64,000 bases of DNA from Platynereis dumerilii (Eukaryota > Annelida > Polychaeta > Phyllodocida > Nereididae). The stretch covers positions 15,453,415 to 15,517,414 of the forward strand of contig JAPTHN010000013.1 of assembly GCA_026936325.1 (NCBI GenBank), in the 5' to 3' direction. Shown one piece after another: positions 1 through 11,300 of the stretch (positions are counted from its first letter, which is position 1; every line of letters begins with the position of its first letter). Made by a program: the position numbers and the translations under genes. The notes beneath the pieces are model-generated. The model was not told where the DNA came from. It saw nothing but the letters and a program-made list of their open reading frames with translations, and did not search any database.

Positions 1-345
1 ATGCCACATCATCATAATATATGACAATGCCGCATCATCATAAGACAAGATATTACAATGCCACACCATAATACATGACAATGCCACATCATAATACATG
101 ACAATGCCACATCATAATATATGACTATGTCACATCATCATAACATATGAAAATACCACATCATCATCAGATAAGATATGACAATGCCAAATCATAATAC
201 ATGACAATGCCACATCATCATAAGATATGACAATGCCACATCATCATAATACATGACAATGACGCATCATAATACACGACAATGCCACATCATCAAAAGA
301 TATGACAATGCCGTCATCATAAATTATATGACAATGCCGCATCAT
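1..345. repeat. Tandem repeat array, ATGCCACATCATCATAA-type units
   Basis: Imperfect units of roughly 25-35 bp built on ATGACAATGCCACATCATCA repeat from the window edge to about 345 and probably continue outside it. No coding potential is seen. Confidence 0.85.
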
Positions 346-507
346 CAAGATGTAAGGTCCACAATTCTAAATTGCACATCCAATAAATAAAGGTTTGATT
401 GACGGTTTATTTAACTTCAGCAGTTCAGCATGTTCAGATAGGTTATCTTTTTTTTTTCGAAACTGGGAGACCCAGGTCATGTTGTGCATCCCAAATATCA
501 AAGAATA

Positions 508-708
508 TGGATGGATGATTGGGGCTTTACGTCCTGTATTTGTGCACTTGGTAGGCTAATTAGGACAAGAAGAGGACACAGCAATTAGGCGAAGGATGAT
601 TGGAACAGCCGTCCAACATAGGCCCAGATGACTCGGCAAGAGCTGGATTCGAACCCTGGACCCAGCGATTGGCAGTCCAGCAAACTACCACTAGACCAAC
701 CCTCCCAC
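508..708 (-). mobile_element. tRNA-derived SINE (family A), full-length copy
   Basis: On the minus strand it reads A box (TGGTCTAGTGGTAG), B box (GGTTCGAATCC), a conserved body, then a tail ending in ATCC repeats. This is the most abundant repeat in the window; the other copies listed as family A share the same body. Confidence 0.85.
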
Positions 709-1429
709 CTAAGCTCCCCTATTCAAGAATATTATTGAGTTTCTTGGGTATCAATGTGCAATGGCCCTAAACCCAGGATACCAAAAATGTAAATTGCACA
801 GGATTAGTTTTAACATAACGAACGATTACCGTAACAGATGCCAGTAAAATTTGTCAGCAGCCAATTGAGTTTGACCGTATGAGGAGAGCCTCTTAAGAGA
901 TTGTTACTCTCTGTACATGCACAAGATCGAGGCAACAGCAGTGAGCTGCCACAGGCTGTGAACCCTGCCGGAATTCACACGCAGCAACTGACGTCCAACT
1001 GCCCCCCTGCGTTGGAACATCTGCCCTGAAAGTTGCAACTGATGCATTATTAAAGCCTCTATATCGTATATTGCCACACTGTATTATTTGTTTGAGAATA
1101 TTGTATTGATACCAGAAACAGAGTTCAGTTCAGTTCAGTTCAGTTCAGTAGTGGTACTGGACGCAGGTCATGTCGACCTCTTTATCCAGATCAGAGTTGA
1201 TGTACATCCAGCGTGTTCGGTGCGCAGAGGGGTGTAAAGAGAAAAAAGTAATAAATATATATATGTACATATATACATTTCCGGTTAAAATCAGGTTTCA
1301 GATATTAGAGGAAACGCAGTTGGGCCGCTAGGGCTGCCCAACATGAAATTATGTATCATTAATATAGCCTATGTACAGGATATTGTGGACAGGCCGCTGG
1401 GGCTGCCTGTTAAAAACACAAGATATATA

Positions 1430-2471
1430 AACTGAACCAAATAAAAAACGCAAAACTGTTCCCAGGGCTTTATTTTTCTAAATATGTTTCCTATGGGCTG
1501 TTGAGTGTATGCATCTGTGTAATCAGGTGTCAAAGGACTCAGCTGGATGAAATCACTCTAGTGTGACAATTTTTCACATGTATGTGACTAAGTTTATCAC
1601 ATTGGAGTATGGTGAGTGGAAAGGGGTATTAGGCACCCCGTAGGGCAAATCTAATGATTTCATGTTAAAGCTTGAAGAAAATTATGCAAAAGGCCATACA
1701 ATTCACTTCATTTACTGCCACCTGACTTGCTAAAAAAAATTATTTTTGAGAAGTCAGGTGAAAGTTTTCCACACACAATGATATTCCAATGGAACAATGC
1801 AACTATGGAAACAAGTCCTCAAACAGCCCAGACAATAGCTGTGGATGAAAAAGGCTTAGGATCTTTCAGAAAGGCTTCACACAACCTGTGTATCAGCTGC
1901 AGAGTTAAACATCAGCACTTTTTGTGCCCTCGTTTCGCTATTCTCCCAACCACATATCTGCCGCCGTAAGAAAAGCACACATGGTACTGATGTTGATCCT
2001 ACGTCTGCTATTCAGGTTGTTAGAGGTCTTTTTGATAGACCATATGCCTTTTTCACTCTGTTTCATGTGTTTAGGTTATTCCTTGACCTGTTTCAATAGT
2101 TGAAGTGTTTCACTGCAATATCATTGTGTGTGACAAACTATGACCTGACTTCTCAAACAGCAACATTTTAACAAGTTAAGTGGCACCAACTGAAGCAAAT
2201 TGTGTGGCCTTTTGCATCATTTTCTTCAAGCTTTCACATGAAAACATTAGATTTGCTCTGTCGAGTGCCTAATACCCCTGTCCAATGACCATACCCCAAT
2301 GTGATAAACATTGCCGCAGATGCAGATGCAATGGTCAGAATTTAACAATTTTATGAAACTGAGTCCTTTGACACCTGATTATACTTATGCATCAACTCAA
2401 CAACCCATCTTAATTTTATACAGAAAAATACAGCCCTGGAAATAGTTTTGCGTTTTTTATTTGGTTCAGTT
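1430..2471. mobile_element. DNA element with ~350-bp terminal inverted repeats, TA-flanked
   Basis: The ends are AACTGAACCAAATAAAAAAC and its reverse complement. The two arms stay alignable for about 350 bp (1430-~1790 against ~2125-2471). Both ends are flanked by TA (1428-1429 and 2472-2473), as expected for a Tc1/mariner-type target. No transposase is visible, so it is a non-autonomous foldback/MITE-type element. It interrupts the LINE 3' region. Confidence 0.75.
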
Positions 2472-2649
2472 TACATGAAAAGCTATGTACATTCAATTGT
2501 ACCAGGTTCAGGCCGCTAGGGCTGCCCGTTTGGTACTGGGTAGTATTGACACTCGCGTATGTTTCAGCGTTTGAGGTAACTATTTTCTACAAGGCCGCTA
2601 GGGCTGCCTTTGGAGTTAGGTATACGTAGGGTTCGGAAAAATAGTCACT

Positions 2650-4295
2650 CTAGAGGTAAGGATTTAGGTCTGGATCGAATTTGGCTGGGTGGTCTTTCCA
2701 GAATCTATCCAGTCTGTTCTTAAAGGAGTTTGTACTGGGGGCTGTGACTACATTGTCAGGTAGGGAGTTCCAGCGGCGCACAATCCACACTCTGAAACTA
2801 TATTTTCTAATGTTGTTGTTTATTCCTCCAACCACAAGCAACTTCAGGCTATTTCCCCGTCTGCCTGCCGTGTCTCGCTTCAGGTCTAGTGACACCAGGG
2901 GATCGTAGATGTTGTTAATGATTTTATAGGTGTCAATCATATCGCCACGGAGTCTTCTAAAGACTAATGTGGTGAGACCAAGTTGTTTCAACCTGTCAGA
3001 GTACTCAACTTGAAGCCATTAACCCGTCTAGTCGCTGCTCTCCGCACGGACTCTAGTTTGTTAATGTCACGCACCAGGTGAGGGGACCATATGGAGTGTC
3101 CATATTCTAGATGGGATCGCACTAAGGTTGTATACAGAGGCATAAATATGGTTTTATCGAGGTTGAAGATCGTTCTTTTGATGATGCCCATATTTCTGGT
3201 AGCTTTAGATGCCATGTTGTTGATGTGTTGTTGAAAATTTAAGTGACTGTCGATGGTGATGCCGAGATCCTTTTCACTAGTAGAGCATTGCAGTGGTGTG
3301 GGTACATTATTGTCGTCCAGGTATCTGGTTTTCTTGGCGATATGTTGTCTTGGCTTATAGATGTACAGTTGTTTGCACTTTTGTGCGTTAAATTTTAAGA
3401 GCCAGTCTCGCGACCAGTTGTCCAGGCTTTTCAGGTCAGTGTCTATTTCGTCTATTTCATCTGGGATCGAATCTTGTGGCTGTATCTTGAAAATTTTTGT
3501 ATCGTCTGCAAAAAGGTAGGCTTGAGTGTGTAATATATCGGGAAGGTCATTGATGAAGATAACAAAAAGTAGTGGCCCGAGAACCGATCCCTGCGGTATT
3601 CCACTCACTGTGTTTCTCTGTGATGAAGACGCGCCATTGACGATGACCTGCTGTTTTCTATCCATAAGGAAGCATTTTATCCAGTTGTACAGCTTTCCCG
3701 TTATCTTATAGTGTAGAAGTTTGTGGAGTAATCTATGATGTGGCACAGAATCGAAAGCTTTTTCAAAGTCCATATATATAACTTCTATTGAATTATTACT
3801 ATTGAGTGCGTCTGTCCATTCATCTAGTACACGTAGTAATTGAAGTTGTGTGGTTCTATTGGGCAGAAAGCCATATTGTTTGGTACTGAATAGGTCATTT
3901 TCTGTCATGTGTTTCATGATGTTATCTCGAATGATCGCTTCCATAATTTTACACACTATGCTTGTTAGGCTTATCGGCCGGTAATTGTCACAAAGATGTT
4001 TACTTCCCTTTTTGTGGATAGCACTTATGTTGCTAAGCCTCCAGATATCGGGTAGAGTTCCCGATTGAATTGAAAAGTTGAAGATTTTTGCTAGAGCTGG
4101 GGTCACTTGGTTGGACACTTCCTTCAGGATTTTTGCAGAGATGTTGTCCGGACCAGGGGATTTATTAGGCTTGAGTTCGGTTATCTTCTTGGCAATCTTG
4201 TCCTGGGTGAAGGCTATCATATCAATGGGGTGGCAGGTAGGTATGGAGTTTATTCTGAGCTCAGGCATGGGACCATCCGGTTCGTTGACCATCAC
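2650..4295 (-). pseudogene. Reverse transcriptase of LINE, frameshifted
   Basis: The 435-residue upstream frame shows non-LTR RT motifs in order: NKSPGPDNISAKIL, NYRPISLTSIVCKIME, YMDFEKAFDSVPH, GIPQGSVLGPLLF and the catalytic FADD box (LFADDTKIF). It stops near 2988 after VNGFKLSTLTG. The adjacent frame (2650-2991) continues the same protein with RLRGDMIDTYKI and a WNSLPDNVV...NSFKNRLDRFW C-terminus typical of CR1-like RTs. A 1-bp loss near 3010 accounts for the break. The endonuclease is absent, so this is a dead copy. Confidence 0.85.
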
Positions 4296-4296
4296 A

Positions 4297-5776
4297 GAGG
4301 AAAATTAGCTAGACATCTGCGGCTAGACATCAGAGGCCTAAAGTTGGGAGTTTCAACATGAAAGAACTGAATTTTCTCATGCATGACCATGAACACTGCC
4401 AGTCTCTTCACACCCAGTGCTGTTCAGCAGAAAGGGGTAGGGGTCAGTCCAAGTGCAATAGCCTAAATGTAGGTTAGGAGCAAAAATCAGGGCCGTAGCC
4501 TGGGCTGAATCCCGGGGGGCAGAGTCTTGTCCAGAGGCATGTGCACCCCAGAAAACTGCATAAAATTGAAATTTTTATATGTTAAAAAAAAATTCTGCCC
4601 CCGCCACCCCAATGCAGGCTACGGTGAGTTATGTCAATTAGCTTAGTCATTAATTAGCTAGACATCTGCAGGGGGGGGGGGCAGGGGGCTTCAAGTGACA
4701 ATTTATTGCCCGGTTTTTCTCTATGGGGGGGGGGGGCGGGGACTTCCCTTAAAAACAGTGCATTGCTTGATTCAGAAAGAAATACTGTAGGCCATATGGA
4801 AACACACCATACATGCATCAATCTCCTCACAAATAAATTCATGCTCATACACGCTTAACTGCAACTAACAAGATATATCTTTACCTTCTGTCATTTATTT
4901 AAGGTCAACAAGTGCTGTCTTGATAATAATGACATTTCCAACACACACTGTAAATCAAACCGAAACATTTTTTCACAACATGTCGATTTAATTCTCAAAA
5001 AGTTTGAACTTTTATTCGACATTTTCTGAATGAATTTGCAAAATCCCTGCACCCACCAATCTACAAAATACCATAAAATGTCTAAATTGACTCTTTCAAT
5101 GGGAAAACGGTAAGCACCAGTAGTATCACCCCCCGGGTATCACCCAGTGAAGAAATGCTGGGAATTTCTTTACAACTTCCATGCATGTGCTCAGGTTCAG
5201 CTCAACCATGACATTATCCTGGACATGCAGGTCACATATGGTTAGGGAAAAATATATATATAATTGACAGGCTGAGAATACCTTGTTTGCATATTATAGC
5301 CATGGCATTGAGATGGACTGACAATGTAGCCAGAAATTGAGAAATCCTATGCATTATTAAAATTATCAAAGTACCAGGTATGACATCTGTATCAAAGATT
5401 ACACAGGCTTACCTGATTAGCTATGAACTCAAAGAAGAAGCCAGTTGCTCTAATCTAGCAGTGTCTGATCCAAAATGTCACGCTCGGTTGATTGTACACT
5501 CATGTGCAACCAGGCATGACAGCTGACAAGTCACAACTGACAGCTCCATGCCAAAATCTATTTTTGACACATGGCGCGAAGCTAGCCGTTGTTGTGCTCT
5601 AATTTCGTAAATGCAAAAACAGCTATTATCAATATTACAAGGTAACTATGATCGATTTAATGCTAAAGTAATTAATAATCGTATTTTAGAATAGTGTATA
5701 CCCTGTTTAAGTTGCTATTTTGATCTGAAAATTAGTACGAAATTAAACTTCAAGGTGACGACTGGTTGTTGTCAAA
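4297..5776. other. Gene-free flank upstream of EXOC8
   Basis: Poly-G tracts occur near 4668-4735 and a repeated short motif (TTAGCTAGACATCTGC) near 4305 and 4650. The last ~250 bp before the EXOC8 start probably include its promoter and 5' UTR, but no TATA box or other clear element was found. Confidence 0.4.
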
Positions 5777-5837
5777 ATGGCAGACGGTCAGGGTTTGGGA
5801 AGAATACTTTCTAAGACTGATTTTGAGCCGGAAAAAT
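5777..5837 (+). CDS. EXOC8: EXOC8 coding exon 1
   Basis: Initiator exon starting MADGQGLGRILSKTDFEPEK. It ends in phase 1 at a consensus GTAAGT donor. Confidence 0.88.
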
Positions 5838-8322
5838 GTAAGTTTGGTCTTTGAATACAAGGCGTAGTTTAGTACCAACTCTTCTTTACCAAAATACGTC
5901 GAAATATTGCCTTCCCACGCTGTAGTATTTCGGTGAACAGTAAAAATAGAACGTCTCTCCACCTGTCAAACTTCCTGGCTGAGTTTGACAGTTGTGTTTG
6001 ACACTGACAGGTGCCCCTCCCCCTTCTCAAATTCTCAATTTAGATTGATTATTGACATCTCTTCTGATATACATGGTCTGTATTGAGTCAGCTAAGTGAA
6101 ATACATGATTCCTGAAGTTACTGAATACTGAAAATGTGAAATAGTGAAAGTGAAGTCAACCATTCTCAAGTTGACTGAGCTCAGACAATGAGCAGGTGAG
6201 GCTCAGTTTAGTGGGGGGGGGGGAGAGGAGGGGGGCTTTGAGTTTTCCTTGACGGGAAATAGTTTCTATCATGATCACAGCGACAGTAGGCTAATTATTT
6301 TTCAGTACCGTACTGTGCGTGACATTCAAAAATGTTTGTTCCAAAATTGTGCAACACCATGTTTAAGAACCAACCCCCACCAGAAATGATTCATTTCAAG
6401 ACTGCCTAACAAAACTGAGCAAGAAATTATTTATTTTACAAAAAAAAGCTCCAAGCCCAGCGGATATTAAATGGTCACCCCCTAACTGTGGAAATGCTTC
6501 ACAAATCACAATGTTTTGATGTTTGTATCAGTTTAAGTTCTGTGTCAAACTCAAAAATGAGACAACTGATTTAAAAGTGACACCATTTAAATTAAAAGCT
6601 TGCTTGTTCTTTAGTTGATACTACCAGAGGCCGGCAGAGTCTAGCTATTTTAGGACATATCTTGCTGTTGATTGAATGGCATAATCTGAAATAGGCCCGC
6701 TCTATTTCGTAGGTTACCTGGTATTAATTTAAATGATTTTTTTTTCAATTTCAGTTGTGAACAAGCAGGTCCAGCAAGGAAAAGGTGATTTACAAAGCCT
6801 CCGAAAAACCATCCAAGTTCTCGCAGAAGATACTGCAGTCGCACTCAAGAAAAATGTCTACAAGAATTATTCCCAGTTCATTGAAACTGCCAAGGAAATA
6901 TCTAATATCCTTTGAAAAGTCATTGAGCCAACGTTGTGGTTGTCAGATCAGTTTTATTTTGTAGATAATTTGATATAGTTTCGAACTTGCATCGAGTACC
7001 TTTTTGCCTGGTACGCATTTTATTTTTCGTTGTTTTACAGCACTCTGTTTCTGAAATCTGGTATTTATAAGGATAACTTATTCAGTATACGGAAGTCTTT
7101 AATATCCTTTAAGGAAATCATGTCTATGGCATTTTAAATCTAAACCTTGGGAGGGAGGATTAGCTGAGTTGGTACTGCACAGAACTTCCAATTATTGGGT
7201 CCCGGGTTTAATTCTAGCTCTGGCCAGGTCATCTGGGCCTATGTTTTGCTTCGAAAGCGCTGTATTCTCCAGACTCCTCCTCCTGTCCTAACCTATGAGA
7301 GTGCATAAATAGAGGATGTAAAGTGCCAATCATCCAATCTAAGATCGACTGTACCCAAATTTCCTTAACAATTTCACTTCTGGAAGGTGAGATGTACCAA
7401 CTGAGCCACATGTTGACCGACCAGAAATCCATCATGTCTACGATGCTGGAGCTTTCTATCACTGGAGACAAAGGTAAATGTAATTCCAATTAGACCTTAG
7501 GCCAGACATAATTGATCTTTAGCTTCTCAGATCTTCTCGAGGCATTTTTTCTAGGGTCGGTCGGTAGAATAAAAAAAAGGTGAAATCTAAATTTTTTATA
7601 ATGTCAATTTAATAAAAATTCTGGGTATGCTCAATTTTTTTTTTCCATAGGCAGAAAATCTGTTAGGTCGGTCGATCTGAGAAGCTAAAAATTTAAAAAG
7701 TCTGGCCTTACCAAGATACTTTTAAGCTGTGAATAGCCAGGCGTTAACAGACTGTTTTACATGTTAATGCCTGGCTACATGTAGAGACCTCATTTTCGAG
7801 TTCCCGACTGGAGAGAGGGATCTAACTGACACAAAATGCTTGTTAGAACCCTCCAAATCTGTGTGTAACTAATACCTAGATCTGCTTATGGTAAATTCAT
7901 CAACTTTGATATCGTTTTCTAATCAGTACAAGTGTCTGATCACTTTCTAATTTAGCCCTAATTGATACAGAGTACTTTTGTTGCCAGTGAATGGCAGTGA
8001 TTATAGTGGACTAGTGGTAATCTTAAAATTATCTGTTTCAGTGGAAGGGCCAGATGACAGCCAGGAACAGAACAGCGACACCCAACAGAACTTGGCTCTG
8101 ATTCTGGAGAAAGTTGAAGGTTGTTCCGTAAGTTGTTCAGACTCTATTCAACTTGTATGTTGTCAAACTTTGTGTCAGAATAGTTCTTTTACTTTACAAA
8201 ATTTTATCTTTGGAGTGCTTTTCAAATTATTAATCATCAATCAACCCTCATGAGTGTCTAGAACTGGGCTTAGAGGGCTGCACTTACCGTATCTATCCAT
8301 CTATCTATCTATCCATCTATCC

Positions 8323-8369
<47 letters not shown>

Positions 8370-11300
8370 AATTTATCAATCTATTTGTCTATCTTTAAGT
8401 CATTGTTTTCAAACTATTTCACAGACTTATCAGATTATTGTTACAAAGATTTCTTGATCTATGTTTCAGAGCGTAACTGAAGTTCCGAACCGCTACCTTG
8501 TTCACAACGGAGACTTGATAGAGCTAGATCCGGAGTCTTTGACGATGATTAACAAAGTTCACCTGTTTTTGTTAAACGACTCTTTGTTAATTGCTACGTG
8601 GTTACCACAGACTGCCAGGTAAAATTTAATAGGTTTCTTTATTTTGTGAACTTTCTGATACTTTGTTAGTGTAGCTGCTGTCACATGAGGCTGCTGTAGC
8701 AGGTGCGGGCAAATGCCAATGCAGTGTTTTAGTTGGCTCTTAAACATGCTAAAGATTAGGAGCATGATGTTATCGTGGAAATGAGACCTTTTGAATTTAA
8801 TCTGAATGAAGACTGTTTCACTCCCTATAAATTTCAACAATACGGTTCAGCCATAATGAATATATATGTATGGATATGAGTATTGCACTTCTTATACTTT
8901 TTTTCCGCATTTTAACAAATATGATACCGTCCCAATAGTTATACCACATGCTATTGTACTGGCTATAGTGCCATAATTATACTCCCTTCCTACAAATATG
9001 GTGGGTTGGCATACTAGGTCTAATTTTGCTTCTATACAAGGTACAAGATTAGGGCGTCCAGTAGTTAACCTTGCTTGTTGTCCATTTCTTTTAGGAGAGG
9101 ACCGGTCAAATACCGCTTCCAAGTGTTGTACGAGTTGGACAGTCTGGCCGTGGTCAACGCAAGAGACGTAGGAGGCTGCAAAAATGCCTTCAAATTACTC
9201 ATGTTTCCCGATACAAGGATGTTCCAGACAGAGAACCCAAAACTAAAGGTATAATTATGTTTATATAATTATAAAAGACGTATTTTCCGCTAATTTGTAT
9301 CCAAACAAACACATTTTGATGTAAACTTGCATTCTTGAATCCTTTTTCCGAGTGAAATTCCATCAAAGGCTTAATATTTTTTTAGCTGAGTTGTTGTAGA
9401 ATCAAAATTATAATTTTAACCTGGAATGATAACGAATGAGCAATGATATCAATTGGAAAAGAGTGAACTACCACTTTCAATGCCACTTTTAGTGGATGAT
9501 TAATTTGAGACTATGGGTACTAGACTACCAATTCTCATCAGATCTGAAATAGAGGTCCCTTGTATCAAAACTAATAACCCTATCATTTGTAACGCACCCT
9601 CATGCCTATGGTAGGTCTGAATAGAGGGTCCCCAAAATTCTAATAGCGTGTAACACTTTCTCATATAATTATTGACCCCATTGCAGAAAGTGTGGTTGGA
9701 AATTCTTGAAGAAACGAAAAAGAAAAAGACGGCAGAAGACAGCAAGAGGAAGGAAGCCGCGACTGCCGACCGCAAGAGTGTCATGAGCTACTCCTACGAC
9801 CCAAATAATCGTGAGTGCTTTGATAAAAGTCTTGTAGTTACACTAGAAGTATTGTAGTTGTATATTCGTCGCTAGGTGCAATGGTCCACTTGTCCAATGT
9901 TGCGTCTGTGTACATAATTATTTTGTGAACTTTTTTCACTCAGGGAGAGATAATATGTGATTCATCCAGTGAGGACTTTGGCCCGAGGTGTGATAAACAC
10001 ATATTGCATCCCATGTTCCCCTTGTCTCTGCCCATGGGCGCCGTGCTATGGCTGACCTGAGCCGTATCATTATGGAAGGCTCACCACGAATTTTTTTACC
10101 TGCATTGCAGTGTATGACTGATAGTATTATGCAATGCAATGCATGACGAGTAGGGGAGACCGGGGCTGGTTGTCACAGGGGCATGTTGTCACAGTGTGTA
10201 AAACTTAAACACGCTACTATTTCTATATAAAGCATGCAGGAGCACTGCCATTCTGTATGAATGGCAAAAGGGGAGTGACTTAAACCTATCTGGTGAATAT
10301 ATACCTATATCAATCGAAATCTTGATGTGATATTGGACATTTTTTTAAATTCAGAATTCGGGGCAGGTTGTCACACTTTCGGGGCAGGTTGTCACACTCT
10401 CGGGGCAGGTTGTCACACTTTTGGTTATGAGCTTGAATGCAGGAAGTGGAACTCTGTAGGGCAAATCTTGACCAAGAAAAGTTATTTTGGACATATGAGG
10501 AATCCTTTACTTGCCAAGTGAAGACCTTAACAAACATGCTACTGTGTACAAGAGTGCTGCAAATGAAGGGCTTACCAATCAGTAGGAAAACATTCTGATA
10601 CGGAGTAGGATTTTTACGATTTTTTTGGAAAATTTTTCATATAAATTTGAAATCGATTTATTTAAACACAATGCAATATCTGCATACATCTTCAGTCATC
10701 AATAGCATGTATAAAGCACAAATTTATTTTTGTGTTAGTTTTTTTGGTTTAAAAGCCTAGTCCTAATAGGTAACAACCAGCTCCAAAAAGTGTGACAACC
10801 TGCCCCGCCTTTTTGTGACAACCTGCCCCGACTGATGAAAATTCCAAAAACGGGTGACCAAGGCCGTTGTTATCAAAATATTCACTATTTGTTCTAATGA
10901 TGATTTAAAGAAATGTTTATATGGTAAGTGTATTAACTGTATCTTTTTCAACAACTATTTGATAAAGACTAGCATAGCATGCAAGTTAAAGGTAAAAAAT
11001 TACTTTTTGTGACAGGAAATTTTTAACAGTCTTTGTGCCTACCAGACTCCCTTCCAGGGGTCAAGATTTTTCAAAAAGACTCCAGTGGGTTATAAAAGCA
11101 AAAAACAATGATTGGTTGAACTGTGTGACTCCATAGTTTAGTGCAATAAAAAGTGTGACAACCTGCCCCTGTGACAACCAGCCCCGGTCTCCCCTAATCG
11201 ACTTATACCATGAGACAAACACTCAAAATGTAAACAAGGGAGAATAAGCCAGTGTTGGAGGTATTGAGTCTGGCCTCGAGGCAATGTTTTTATGGCCTTG

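Larger units (their letters stand above)
1125..4296 (-). mobile_element. 5'-truncated CR1/L2-like non-LTR retrotransposon, interrupted
   Basis: The minus strand carries a reverse-transcriptase region (2650-4295) followed by a long 3' region with four copies of a motif like GGCAGCCCTAGCGGCCT (near 1324, 1393, 2510 and 2592). It ends in an (ACTGA)n tail near 1127-1150. The 3' region is split by an inverted-repeat DNA element at 1430-2471; the motifs lie on both sides of it, so it landed inside the LINE. No endonuclease domain is present, so the 5' end is truncated. Clade assignment rests on overall RT character only. Confidence 0.75.

Noticed and set aside
1-345. CRISPR-like regular array
   Set aside because: Units are degenerate without unique spacers, and the DNA is eukaryotic.
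8254-8457. YLSIYLSI-type open frames here and near 41.9, 45.9 and 55.5 kb
   Set aside because: They are translations of (TATC)n microsatellites.
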